NCBI GenBank assembly: GCA_946811185.2
Contig: OX328107.1
Coordinates: 42,398,360-42,462,359 of the forward strand
From: Hippopus hippopus
Taxonomy: Eukaryota > Mollusca > Bivalvia > Cardiida > Cardiidae
DNA: 64,000 bases
Direction: 5' to 3'
Positions 19,898-31,094 of the stretch are shown here, one piece after another. The translations under genes and the position numbers were made by a program. The notes under the pieces are model-generated. The model did not search any database. It saw nothing but the letters and a program-made list of their open reading frames with translations, and was not told where the DNA came from. How positions within the stretch are numbered: the stretch's first letter is position 1; each line of letters begins with the position of its first letter.

Positions 19898-20830
19898 TTC
19901 TTGTTTACGTGATAAAGTCTGCATTTGTTGTCAAGATTTTCGTGAAACTTGCACAGTTTGTTTATCTCATCAATAGCTTCAACCCTATTGATTTTGAAAA
20001 AAATCCAACAAACAGTATGGGAAAAGTAGCCATTTGAAGTTGAAAATTTCCATTTCTTGTTTTCGCGATTAAGTCTGCATTTGTTGTCACATTCGTGAAA
20101 CTTGCAGTTTGTTTATCTCATCAATACCTTTAACACTATTGATTTTGAAAAAAAATCTAACAAACAGTATGGGAAAGTAGCCATTTGAAGTTTAAAATTT
20201 CCATTTCTTGTTTACGCGATAAAGTCTGCATTTGTGGTCAGATTTTCGTGTAACTTGCACAGTTTGTTTATCTCATCAATAGCTTGAAGCCTATTGATTT
20301 TAAAAAAAATCCAACAAACAGTATAGGAAAAGTATCCATTTGAAGTTTAAAATTTCCATTTCTTGTTTACGCGTTAAAGTCTGCATTTGTGGTCAGATTT
20401 TCGTGAAACTTGCACAGTTTTTTTACCTATCAATAGCTTGATCGGTATTGATTTCGAAAAAAATCCAACAAACAATAAGGGAAAAGTAGCCATTTCAAGT
20501 TAAAAATTTTCATTGCTTGTTTAAGCGATAAAGTCTCCGTTAGTTATCAGATTTTTGTGAAACTTGTATAGTTAGTTTATCTCATCAGTAGCTTGAACTG
20601 TATCGCTTTTGAAAAAAATCCAACGAACACTATGGGAAAAGTAGCCATTTAAAGTTGAAAATTTCCATTTCTTGTTTAGGCAATGAAGTCCGCATTTTTG
20701 ATCCATTTCTTTTGAAACTTTCAAAGATTGTTTAGTTCATCAAGGGATTGAACTCTATCAAAACTGAAGAAAATCTACTAATCTGTTCTGGAAAAACAGC
20801 CATTTGATAACTTAGTATTGTTTAGTCAAC
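19898..20830 (+). repeat. Tandem repeat of HEE2, about 155-bp unit
   Basis: Units start near 19898, 20056, 20202, 20359, 20514 and 20671 with TTTCTTGTTTACGCGATAAA. Each contains TTCGTGAAACTTGCACAGTT and AACAGTATGGGAAAAGTAGC. Confidence 0.92.
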
Positions 20831-21393
20831 AAAGTTCACATTATTTGTCAAATTTCTTTGAATTTGCTGGGATTGTTTTGTAACTGTTCTTACTAGGTTC
20901 AAGCCCAGTTGTAAGAAAACCCCCCCCCCCCCTTTTTAGCTCACCTGAGCACAATGTGCTCAAGGGGAGCTTTTAGGATCACCCGGTGTCCGTCGTGCGT
21001 TGTCCGTCGTGCGTCATCAACAATTCTTTAAACATCATCTCCTCCAAAACCGCTGGGCCAATTTGGACCAAACTTTGATCCGTCGAAAAACATGGCTCTG
21101 GTGGTGGTGGGCTTTTTGCACTATACCGACATGAAGAAATTCTCTTTAAACATCTTCTCCTAAACCACTACACCAATTTGGACCAAACTTGGCTGGAATG
21201 TTCCTTGGGAGGTCCTCTTTAAAAATTCTGCAGAAGTTGATTCCATCAAAAACTCTGGTTGCCATGGCTACCAAATGGAATTTTCTAAGAAATCTTCTCC
21301 TCTGAAACCGCTGGTCAGATTTTGAAATAACTTCACAGAAATGTTCCTTAGGTGACCCTCTTCAAAAGGTGTTTGTGAAATTTTGATCCGTCG

Positions 21394-21523
21394 TAGGGTC
21401 CAAAATATCCACTCATCCACTCGTTCTTCCTAGTAAAAATTTGGTGAGGGCAAGTGTCTTACTGTAGGACGAGTGCAAAATGGCAGGAGGACAAGTAAGA
21501 ATTCTGAAATTTTTTGGACCCTG
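21394..21523. mobile_element. Tiny DNA transposon (130 bp) with 5-bp target duplication
   Basis: Ends TAGGGTCCAAAA and TTTTGGACCCTG are inverted (11 of 12 bases). CGTCG flanks both sides (21389-21393, 21524-21528). The uninterrupted sequence GATCCGTCGAAAAACATGG is restored by removing it. Likely hAT-type MITE. Confidence 0.7.
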
Positions 21524-21570
21524 CGTCGAAAAACATGGCCGTAGTGGGTGGGGGGGGGTGTGTGTGTCAT

Positions 21571-22199
21571 CGCATTCTTTAATCAAAGTGCTGTCAGCAC
21601 TGTAATCGGTCGACACTGAATCACTACAGTGGTTTGAAATCATAAATCAAATAGCAGTTGTTTGAACTATGTATGGGATAGACATTTTATAACTGAGTCA
21701 CGTAGAAACTCTCCATCTCTTACAAATTAGTACATGTAGTTTAACGGAATGCTAAAGATGTATGTCTGCCAGTCGACAGCAATAAAACATAGAATGTAAG
21801 TGACTATTCTGACCAGAAATACCGATTTTCAAGCTTTAGATATCACTCATCATGAATAACAGTACCTACCAACCTTTTATAAAAGATTAAGAAAATATAA
21901 ATACATGTATTATTTTCTGTAACTTCTGCAACTTTAGAAACTATACTGTAACATATTGTCAGATATTATCAATAATATCCATATTGAATGATGGACATGA
22001 TGAATATGTTGTATAGAATGTGCCTGTATTATGGCTATCAAACTGATTACTTTTGGCTGCTTGCGTTTATCTTTACAAATTGTCCTACCATACGTTTTTC
22101 GGCTGGCTAACTTGTCCTTGGCAAGATTGTTCTGTTCAAAACATCGGCTGGCCAATTTCTCCCACATTACTTTCAAAGCATGTAGTATCTACCAAACCC
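21571..22199. other. Unique AT-rich stretch
   Basis: A short GT run is at 21558-21568. I see no exon, tRNA or repeat family. ORFs of 78-80 codons on both strands at 21934-22267 lack features. Confidence 0.4.
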
Positions 22200-22425
22200 T
22201 CAACCCTTTACCAAATGATGTAATGTTAGACTTGTCCAAAACGAAAACATTTGCACATGACGAATGAAATGTAGACCAAATTAATGATGATTTGAATCTT
22301 TGAAATGGTAAAAAAAACATCGTGAGAAAAGGAGAAAACGACGGTTATTTGCATTTTTCCACAATGTTTTTAACAGCCTTCTTCCTCGGGGTCATCAGAA
22401 ACGGGAAAGTTTGGTTAAAACACTC
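22200..22425 (-). repeat. Family A MITE, diverged
   Basis: CTCAACCCTTTACCAAATG start, decayed palindrome at 22318-22368, TTTGGTTAAAAC end. Confidence 0.8.
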
Positions 22426-23039
22426 AGTTTTGGCCTTTTATAGTCAGAAAAACAATATCCAAATATTACAATTTCAGTGTCGAGTTTTTTTTTCATATGA
22501 ATTATTTATAAACAGACAATTAAGATATTCAATATGTATGTCTGTGATACTGATCTGCATTGCATTCAAAGGACAGTCTGATCTTGATCTTTTATTGTCT
22601 TCAAAAGCGACTATATATATGTCACTGGAGAACATGGGCCATTGTATTGAATCATTGTAATGAGCAAGAGCATCACTACAGTAAACCTTGTGCTTTTAAT
22701 CTGGAATATGGAGAGGATGAGAGTCAACCAGAATGCTGATGAGACAAACATGTTACTGAGAGTTTTACACTAAAGCGCTCAGTTAATGAAATAGATCTGA
22801 TAAGCGTGGAAAAGCAACCTAATTATTGCAGGGTCATTGCTGTCTTGACTACGATATCTGAAGTAATAGGAATAGCAGATCCAAAATTTGAGTGACTGCA
22901 TGTTCTGTGCAGTCTGGTCTGAATCTGTGCTCTCCGAAGAGGCTTTTTCCCTGGTCAGTTGATTCAGACATGGAGAATATGACGTTAAGTGATTTTTTTG
23001 TATTGCAGTTTCAGGGTTTTTTCCACCTAAGAAAATTAA
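22426..23039. other. Unique stretch with a family B core
   Basis: 22880-22935 has GACTGCATGTTCTGTGCAGTCTGG, the centre of a B palindrome. Nothing else recognised. Confidence 0.45.
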
Positions 23040-24375
23040 CTGTTTGACTCTACCAAATGACAAAATGTTGAAAATCTTTCAAATGATGAAAAAACGCTGT
23101 GAGGAAAAAGAGAACATGCTTAATACATGCAGGGTTCCCGCTGGGCATCGCATTTGGCGCCATTTGCGATAGATTTTTAAATGTGGCGCAAGAAAATGCC
23201 GATTGGCGAAAATGACTGGCGCCGATATTTCTCATATCGGGATGCCGTACATTTTGATACTGGTCCCTTTCACTGCAATGCGTGGATGAATGACCGCCAA
23301 TTCATCGATAAAGTTTAAATAAATCAGCAGGAATAAACTATGGCATCGACGCAATCCAAATTACTATACAAATCGATGTCATTTACACCTGACTATCCGA
23401 ATATACATACACTTCCGATAACATAAACTTCCGGCTATATACAAAACTTGTCAGTTAACTTGGAAAAGCTGAAGAGGTGAGCTGAACTAAGAAGGTGAAA
23501 GTTTCGAAGACCAGAGTCCCGTATAAATCGTGAATGTTATTAAATGTCAAAATGAATCATAGTCGCAGGTAAAATCGATAGATTCTGTATTAAAAATTAA
23601 TATACAGCGGGTTTCCGAAATGCCGACCGTGTCGGCATTGACTAAAACCCGGACGGTTATGTTATCGTCGTCCTCGAAATTTTCTGTCGTTTTTCCTGCA
23701 TTATTCGCCCACCTTTCGGAAAACCTGTTTGGTTTTTAACATTTTAACTTCAGTATGTTTCAAAATGTAAATAGTCCCCTCATGAAAAAAAAAAATACAG
23801 ATTAAGAAATTTCTCCAAATGAGCAATTTCTACTTTTGTAACAATTTTTTACATACTGACTTTGTTGTTTGGTTTTTACCATTTAAACTTCTATCTGTTT
23901 CATAAAAGTCTCTCTTTAAAACTTTGTTACTATAGGAGAAATGGTTATCAATGACCTTGTTCTGCTTTTCTCACAGTGGTTTTGCAAACATTAGTGAGGG
24001 ATCTACTTAAACTCAATACATAATGATTTTTCGTTGTTAACAAAACTAATTTTTGAAATATATTCACACAATAAACATAGATACAAGTAGTTAAATCTGA
24101 TAAAAACAAATGTTTTCTTGTTTATATTATTGTTCAAGACACAACCATGCAATGATAATTTATCAGCCAGTTCTTGATTATGCCCGACCTACTGTACGTT
24201 CATTTAAAATTGGCACCAACTGGCTCCAATTATTTCAATCTGGCGCAAACTTTTATCATTTGGCGAAAGTGATGGTGCAAGAAAAAAAGTAGCCAGAGGG
24301 AACCCTGTACATGTATGCTGTTTTTCCCACTACATTTTTAAAGCCCGACAAGATTGTGTGGCCAACAGTTAATAG
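23040..24375 (-). repeat. Family A MITE split by a CAGGGTT element
   Basis: Left part GACTCTACCAAATGACAAAATG to GAGAACATGCTTAA; right part resumes TGTATGCTGTTTTTCCCAC and ends near TTGTGTGGCCAACAGTTAAT. Confidence 0.75.
23130..24307. mobile_element. Non-autonomous DNA transposon, CAGGGTT ends, 6-bp target duplication (1,178 bp)
   Basis: Inverted ends CAGGGTTCCCGCTGG and CCAGAGGGAACCCTG match at 14 of 15 bases. TACATG flanks both sides (23124-23129, 24308-24313). Subterminal TGGCGCC/TGGCGCA motifs are repeated at both ends. No transposase ORF. CAGGG ends are common in hAT elements; six-base duplications would fit a non-canonical hAT clade. Confidence 0.8.
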
Positions 24376-24480
24376 ACCGATTCCAGTCTTAAGAATGTCA
24401 TCAAAAAGAAACATGTTAGTGAGGGTGTAAAATGGTAGAGCCGTGGTTGGAAGGAGAGGAATAGGGGTTATGAAAACAAT

Positions 24481-24696
24481 TTAACCTTTAACCTGCTAAA
24501 TAAGTGAAATGAAACTTTCAAGCTGATAGTAAAAACCCAGTTCTTTACTATTTCAAAGGTATTTTTGTTTTGGAAAAAATACCTTCTTGTCGGACATTAA
24601 CGATACAAAATCAGACAGCATGTAGTATACAGTCTGATCTTGATCTACAATGTCCAGAAAAGGTCATAAATTCGCGCTTAGTAGACCAAGGTTTAA
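24481..24696. repeat. Family B MITE, TTAA at both ends
   Basis: 216 bp: TTAACCTTTAACCTGCTAAA at the left, TTAGTAGACCAAGGTTTAA at the right, with TTAA at 24481-24484 and 24693-24696. The core palindrome is partly decayed (AAATCAGACAGCATG, ATACAGTCTGATCTTG). Confidence 0.85.
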
Positions 24697-25249
24697 TACA
24701 TCCTATGCTGAAAGATGCATAATCAAATATATGCTGGTCAGTATTGTGAATGGACAGTCTCACTACTACATCCTTTGTCCCACACTGCTTCACACGCTTC
24801 ACCTTGCTTACATTAAACTACCAACGGCAGATTACTTTTTTTAAACAGCTTTCACCACCAGCATGTGTATCAGTTTGCTCCAAGGCAAAACAATCTAAAT
24901 TTTCAAATTCTTTTAAAGCAATGTTTCCTTACAAATTCCGTTTCACTGCAAGTTTATCCTTGCTCCAGGCCAAATGACCTATCATCTTTTCAACACAAGG
25001 TGTGCTCGTAACATAATCCAGATATTCCTGGATTCGCTCTTGTTTCATTCATAAGTTGTTGCTTTATCACTGACACCATTCCTTATGGCTTATTAGGGTT
25101 AAAAGTTCAAGTAATAAGGTCACAACAGCTAGTATTAGTGTTATTAGACTGTAGGAAAAAGCTGTCACAAGTTGCAGTTAGATCAGTTTGCCCTCAGCAG
25201 ACGGATTTCCGAAAGTTGTGGTCTCTCTAATCGTCTGGCTCACGCCAAC
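24697..25249. other. Unique stretch, no gene seen
   Basis: Short ORFs on both strands overlap each other and show no domain. No repeat family recognised. Confidence 0.4.
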
Positions 25250-26613
25250 CGATTAAAAATCTTCTCCTCTGAAACTGTTGGTCAGATTTTAAAATAATTT
25301 CACAGTAATGTTCTTTGGGTGACCCTTTTCAAAAAGTGTTCGTGAAATTTTGATCCGTTGCAAAACATGGCCGTGGTGGTAGTGGTGGGGGGGGGGGGGT
25401 GCTTTGCGCCGTGCGGTGTCAACATTTCTTTAAACAATTTCCCCTCCTAAACTGCTGGGCCAGTTAGAACCAAACTTGGCTGGAATATTCCTTGGGAGGT
25501 CCTTTTCAAAATTTGTTCACAGAATTTGATTCCATCAAAAACTCTGGTTGCCATGGCAACCAAATGAATGTTTCTAAGAAATTCATTGAAAATCTTCTCT
25601 GATGAAACTGCAGGTCAGATTTTGAAATAATTTTACAGAAATGTTCCATGGGTGACCCTTTTCAAAACTTGTTCGTGAAATATTGATCTGTCAAAAAGTA
25701 TGGCCATGGGGGGGAGGGGGGCTCTTTGCACTGTATGGACTTAAAGAAATTCTTTGGAATTCTTCTTCTCTTAAACCACTTGTCAGACTTTGAAGCAATT
25801 TCACAGAAATGTTCCTTGGGTGCCCCTTTTGAAAACTTGTTTGCGAAATTTTGATCCGTCAAGAAACATGGCTGAGGTGGTGGGGGGCTATTTGCACTAT
25901 ATGGACATGAAGATATTCTTAAAAATTCTTCTCTGAAACCACTGGTCAGATTTTGTAATAATTTCACAGAAGTGATCCTTTGGTGACCTTTTAATATTGA
26001 TCAAAAGACTGTGTAGGTATTTTGATGAAAAGGGCTATTGCAGACGTCAACCTATACCAGGTGAGTGCACTGGTGAGAAATGCTGATCAGTATGCACACT
26101 TTCTACTTGATGTATTTGATACCTATGTATTGCAAGAGGTAATATAAAACTGTTATCTTTGGAATACATGCATGATATTTCACCAGTTATCAAAACGGTC
26201 TCTATCTGGGTGTTAACCGCCTTGTTGTTCACCATTTCTGTACTTTATGATAGATTGTTTTCTGAATTCTATACAAACTTTATATGCTGAATTCTGATTC
26301 GTCAAAAACATGGCTGTGTTGATGAATGTAGGGGTGCTGACAGATTTTGAAATTATTTTTTCAGAGGACCTTTTCAAAATTGCTTGTCAAAATAGTGATT
26401 TTGTTTCCAGAATTTCAATACTTTAAAAAAATTGGCTATGGTCCTCTCAAAAATTCAAGTGAGTGATCCAGGATCATCTTGGCCCTCTTGTTTATTTTGT
26501 GTGTGTTTTTTTTTATCTTTTTTCATTTTGCATCATGAATTTGATAATGTATGCTAGCAAAAAAGCAAAATCACTGCCAGTAGAGCGATATCATGCCCCC
26601 AACGGCCTCTAGT

Positions 26614-26835
26614 CTTTAAGTCCTCATCCTTCATCACTGAGCCACACAGGATCTCTGTGCAGACAGTGAAAGTCAAGATCAGATTATGAGGTAGACTGGT
26701 TCTTTGACATGAATGGATTTGCTGGGTCCACAATTACAGTATGTGATATATTCCCTAGTATGATACATCACGCAGATGCATTAAACTATCATTTGCCAGA
26801 GAGCTGCTCATTATAATACTAACACAGATGCCTGG
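26614..26835. repeat. Family D partial copy
   Basis: ATGAGGTAGACTGGTTCTTTG, GGATTTGCTGGGTCCA and CACGCAGATGCATTAAAC...GAGAGCTGCTCATTATA are the right half of D. The left end is missing. Confidence 0.65.
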
Positions 26836-26944
26836 ATGATCCTGACCCAGACTTGTCAAAAAGAAGCCTCTGTTCTCAGACAGGTCATGTTATGTAATGA
26901 AAAATTAGACGTTATGTCAAACACACAATTTTTTCTTGTTTTTC

Positions 26945-27040
26945 TTTCTTGCAGCAGACTATTCTTGAAAACATTATGGAAAAATGAGAAATTTTGTATA
27001 GCAAAAAAATTCTCCTTTCACCATAGTGTTTTCACAAGTA
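26945..27040. repeat. Family A core fragment
   Basis: TTGAAAACATTATGGAAAAATG and ATTCTCCTTTCACCATAGTG; only the palindrome zone is left. Confidence 0.6.
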
Positions 27041-27127
27041 GTAAACCTTATTTTACACTGATTTCCTAGGTTGCACATAAACGCTTTCTTTGCTGTTGTA
27101 GATATTGTAACAGTGGTTAGTCAATGA

Positions 27128-27816
27128 CCTCTTTATCAGACATCAAAACCTTAGACTGGTCCATATTGAAAGCATTTGCAGACGACAAATTAAATGTGGC
27201 CTTTACGATATGACTAAAGATTAAAAAAGAAGTAAGAGAAGGAGATATCAAGAAAATGCTGGTTACCAGATATGAAGAAAATGCTGGTTACCAGCTTTTT
27301 CTCCTTTTCTCACATTGTTTTGAATACCTTTCTGCCTCACGGTCTTGAAATCATGGGATTGTTTGGTACAGGGTTAATCCTTTTGCCAAACAGTCCAGAG
27401 TTTTAGCAACCTTGGCAGAAAACGTGGTGGGAAAAGGAGAAAATGTTGGCAACCAGAATTTTCTCCTTTTCCCACCATGTTTTCTACCCTTTTCAAGACA
27501 AATTGTAGCATTTGAGTCATATTGAATTTGTCGTCTGCAAATGCTATGAATTTGGACACATCTAAAAATTTGTTGTCTGGTAAACTGTTAACTCTTTACC
27601 AAACGACAAAATTTTAGACTTGTCCAAATTGAAAGCATTTGCAGACATCAAAATAAATGTGACTCAAATTTTGAAACTTTACTTTGGAGGAGTAGAAAAC
27701 ATTGTGGGAAAAGGAGAAAATGCTGGTTACCAGCATTTTCTCCTTTTCCCACGATGTTTTCAAAAGGCTTCTTTCCCAGGGTCATTAAAAGTCGGCATTG
27801 TTTGGTGAAGTGTTAA
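27128..27816. repeat. Chain of three family A MITEs sharing TTAA sites
   Basis: 27128-27377 minus (with a short internal duplication of AGAAAATGCTGGTTACCAG), 27374-27591 plus, 27588-27816 minus (229 bp). Shared TTAA: 27374-27377 and 27588-27591. The middle copy shows a matched arm change (GTGGTGGG left, CCCACCAT right). Confidence 0.93.
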
Positions 27817-27934
27817 CTAGAGCATGTAAATTATGTTTCATAATCTGTTACCTGAGTTTCAGTCATCAAATTTGAACCTGATGAAGACAGAAACATGAAA
27901 CCCCTTTAACGCCATTCACAACCAATTAGTTTCC

Positions 27935-28095
27935 CTTGAGGCCAGTGTACATCAAGATCAGAATGCACAGAATGTGCAGTGTGATCTGCTATGATATACA
28001 TCGTCCACTTTGCTAGTCAACATTCTGGGCATGAATAACCTTGAAATTGCAATATTTTGGTCTTATTACTTGACTAAATAAGTCTGAAAGGTACT
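27935..28095. repeat. Family B, right half
   Basis: CATCAAGATCAGAATGCACA pairs with TGTGCAGTGTGATCTGCTATG. The downstream portion 'CCTTGAAATTGCAATATTTTGG' resembles 1-183. Confidence 0.5.
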
Positions 28096-28132
28096 TGAAG
28101 TGTTCATTTTGAGGGACACAAAATTAAATACA

Positions 28133-28378
28133 AATGAGCCATGGTCGGAAAAAGGGGGTTTAATGCATCTGTGTGATGCATTTTACCATGCAAGTCATCA
28201 TATTTCTATGGATCTGCTATATCAATTTTGTCTAACAACTTACTACATCATGAGGTGGAATGGTTCTTGGACCTATAGAAAATTTATAAATTGCAAAAAG
28301 TTTTTAGCCTGTGCAGGCTGACCTGGGTTGATAGTTTTGCAGATGCATTAAGCCCCCTTTTCACAGAGGCTCATTTTT
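28133..28378. repeat. Family D MITE
   Basis: Ends ATGAGCCATGGTC and GAGGCTCAT; inner AAAAGGGGGTTTAATGCATC and GATGCATTAAGCCCCCTTTT. The left subterminal palindrome of D is missing. Confidence 0.82.
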
Positions 28379-28526
28379 TGTACCTATAGTCAGAGAAACA
28401 TTTGATAAAATTCATTTGGAGCAATTCTCCATTTGTCATGCTGTTTTCTTGAATTTCTGCAGATGTATGAGAAAGTGATTTCTATAACTGACAAAAGGAT
28501 GGACCGTGTACACTTTTGCTAGATTA

Positions 28527-28645
28527 ACAAATTTTTAGACCCGACTCTGCATTGACAGCATTTTGCATTAATTTGTACAACATTGAGTTTACTGTCTGCA
28601 AATGCTTTCAATTTAGAATATATGGTCAGTGGTCATTTTGTAAAG
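28527..28645 (-). repeat. Family A fragment
   Basis: Both outer parts fused without a palindrome: TTAACAAATTTTTAGAC at one end and CTGTCTGCAAATGCTTTCAA at the other. An internal deletion is likely. Confidence 0.6.
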
Positions 28646-28732
28646 AGCTCAGCATCAAACAAGCAAACAAATCAAGTGGTCCAGGTCATGCGATGATAAT
28701 AACCACTAATGTCGTACCATTAAATCTCCAGA

Positions 28733-29036
28733 TCTGGGCCGTGGCTCAGTCGGTAGTGAACAGGACCTGAGAACAGTAAGTTGTTGGTTTAATCCCCTGC
28801 TCGGCCAATTTCTTTCCAAGGATTGATGATAGACATTGTGACAGGATTCATTCCTTTCTCACTGCTGACCATTGTTCCGATGAAGGTAATGTGGAAAAGC
28901 AGCCAGTGGCTTGGAAAGAATATTGTGCTGAGTAGTGGTAAAAAAAAATCCAGGAAAACATGGATATGTGCACTGGCCACCATGATATACATGAAATAAT
29001 GTTGATAATGGCGTTAAACACTATACAATCAATCAG
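28733..29036 (+). mobile_element. tRNA-derived SINE, full length (main family)
   Basis: Box A type GTGGCTCAGTCGGTAGTG (28740-28757), box B type TTGGTTTAATCCCC. Full body and a (CAAT)n-like tail. One of the most complete copies in the window. Confidence 0.88.
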
Positions 29037-29174
29037 TCAACCAAATCTGGAAATCAGATGGACTTGAAGCAAAGGGTTTTTTTTTTTCATTTTGCAAAGG
29101 GATGCATTATGTTATGCTCCTGCTAGCCCAACTCTGTTGGTTTGTTTGCACTGCTGTGTCCTCACTATACCTCT

Positions 29175-29403
29175 TTAACTCTTTACCAAACGACAAAATT
29201 TTAGACTGGTCCAAATTGAAAGCATTTGCAGATGACAAAATAAAAGTGACTGAAAATTTTAAATTTGTTTTGGGAAGGGAAGAAAACATTGTGGGAAAAG
29301 GAGAAAATGCTGGTTATCAGCATTTTCTCCTTTTTGCACGATGTTTTCAAAAGCCTTCTTTCCCAGAGTCGTGAAAACCCGGGATTGTCTGGTAAAGGGT
29401 TAA
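29175..29403 (-). repeat. Family A MITE, TTAA at both ends
   Basis: 229 bp, TTAA at 29175-29178 and 29400-29403, strong palindrome at 29284-29347. A good reference for the minus orientation. Confidence 0.93.
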
Positions 29404-29597
29404 CTCCTTGTCTGATTTTGCAAATATTTTACATGTGTGTTCACCTTGATAACATGACATCAGACACTGGGCTCCAAGGTCAAGGTCACAGCAGGGAGTC
29501 AGAGGTGACAAGACCTGGATAGCTTTCTTTGATTTATATTGTCTCCCTTTGCAGAGCTCTTATTTGGTCTCTGTATGATTTCCCATCTTTGCATGAT

Positions 29598-29964
29598 GGG
29601 TGGTAAAGCGCTGGGCTATCAATCCTGAGGTCGGAGGTTCGATACTTGGCCTTGCCAGGAACTTTCTGAGACACTTTGTGTTTCCCTCCCAACTAGAGGT
29701 GAACTGGTTTGAAACCCAGAAGTAGCCTTGTGTGTATTGATGCTATACACTAGGCACATTAAAGAACCAAGGAGGTCTATTGGAAGAAGAGCAATGGGTT
29801 TGTACCATCTCCTTGTTTCTCTCTGATGGTCCATACCATATATGCCTAGAGCACGGAGGGACATTAATCCTACAAAGTCATCATCTTCCCATCTTTGTGC
29901 TTGACCACCGGACAAGCAGACTGCATGTCTGCCAGTTGATTCATTGGAGTGTTTGATTAATTGG
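29598..29964 (+). mobile_element. tRNA-derived SINE, third family
   Basis: Head GGTGGTAAAGCGCTGGGC...GGAGGTTCGATACTTGG (29601-29650) is tRNA-like but different from the other two families. The long body (about 300 bp) has no relation to the main family. A 98-codon minus-strand ORF over it is incidental. Confidence 0.7.
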
Positions 29965-30260
29965 TTGATGGTATGGTGTTAAATGCTGTTTTCAATACTA
30001 TTTAAGTTCTTTTGCAGCAGCCAGTGCACCTATCCATGTGTTTCTGGAGTTTTTGCTGGAGTTTCTGTTACCCGTACTATACCACATTCTTCCCAAGCCA
30101 CTGGCTGCTCTCCCACTCAACCATAGTTGACACAATGGTCAGCGGTAAAAGAGGAATGAATCCTGTCACAATGACTATCATCAATCCTTGAAGATAAATT
30201 GGACAAACCGAGGATTTGTACCAGCGACCCCCTATTCTCAAGTCCTGTGCGCTTCCAGCT
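29965..30260 (-). mobile_element. tRNA-derived SINE (main family), minus strand
   Basis: Begins with the tail complement (ATTGGTTGATGGTATGGTG), passes AAGCCACTGGCTGCTCTCCC, and ends at a decayed head ATTTGTACCAGCGACCCCC...TCAAGTCCTGTGCGCTTCC. Abuts the third-family SINE. Confidence 0.82.
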
Positions 30261-30437
30261 TAGTATTGGAATGTTTGGTTATTCAGCTTTTTCTCCCTTT
30301 TGTCATGTTTTCTTTGCCAGGGTTGTTAAAACTTAGCTAAAGGTTTAAAAGGCATTTGGAGAAATTACCATAAAATTAATTGAGAAATAGCTCAAATAAA
30401 GTTGATGTATTTTGACTGATTGATCATAATCTCAAGA

Positions 30438-30921
30438 CTAAACCCTTAACCACACAGTCCTGTGGTTTAGGGACCCTGAAGAAAAAAGATTTTGAAAACA
30501 TTGTGGGAAAAGGAGAAAATGCTGGTAACCAGAATTTCCTCCCTTTTTTTTCCCAAGAGTGTTTTTCTTTCACATAAAAACCATACCATTTGAGCCAGGT
30601 CTAATTTGTCGCCTTTCAATACAGACAAGTCTAAAATTTTGTTACTTGGTATAGGGTTAAATCTGTTATAACTGTGACCTTGACCTTAACCTTGCCTTAA
30701 CTCTTTACCAAACGACTAAATTTTAGACTGGTTCAAATTCAAAGCCATTGCAGACAAAAAACCAAATGTAGCATAATTGAAAAAATTGTATCAGAGAGGG
30801 TAGAAAACATTGTGGGAAGAGAAAATGCTGGTTACCAGCATTTTCTCCTTTTCCCACAATGTTGTCAAAAGGTTGCTTCCATAGGGTTGCAAAAACTTAG
30901 GATTGTGTGGTAAAGGGTCAA
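30438..30921. repeat. Two family A MITEs
   Basis: 30438-30660 plus (right arm extended by a T-run) and 30697-30921 minus (palindrome intact; right TTAA decayed to TCAA). Confidence 0.88.
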
Positions 30922-31094
30922 GCTGAAAGTATTACATTGTCTGCATGTTTAAATCTGTCAAAATGCAACATTTCATAACCTTAGCTTGTAGAATATTAAG
31001 CGTTTATTTTTTCTGCATGGTGTTTCGGCATATTTTCCTTTTGCCAGGATGTTTTCTAACCTTTTAAAGACTTATCACATTCTTTGAGTTATAA

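Larger units (their letters stand above)
20933..26494 (+). mobile_element. Hairpin-ended element 3 (HEE3), heavily interrupted
   Basis: 5' hairpin at 20938-20971 (AGCTCACCTGAGCACA, TGTGCTCAAGGGGAGCT). 3' end at 26455-26494: TTCAAGTGAGTGATCC, a decayed hairpin AGGATCATCTTGGCCCT and CTTGTTT. Internal units (TCTTCTCCTCTGAAACC, GTTGCCATGGCAACCAAA, GGTCAGATTTTGAAAT) occupy 21000-21570 and 25250-26000. The 3.7 kb between them lacks these units and is probably a later insertion or several. Confidence 0.68.
19800..26613 (+). mobile_element. Hairpin-ended element 2 (HEE2), carrying nested HEE3
   Basis: 5' hairpin at 19800-19828: AGCTCTACTGGCT, GAA loop, AGCCAACAGAGCT. 3' end: GCCAGTAGAGC (26576-26586), an exact complement of GCTCTACTGGC (19801-19811), then a decayed hairpin and CTCTAGT (26607-26613). 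The end pair is a perfect 11-bp match 6.8 kb apart. Interior: about six 155-bp units, then HEE3 and later insertions. No transposase was seen. Confidence 0.75.

Noticed and set aside
29619..29915. 98-codon minus-strand ORF
   Set aside because: Lies wholly within the third-family SINE.
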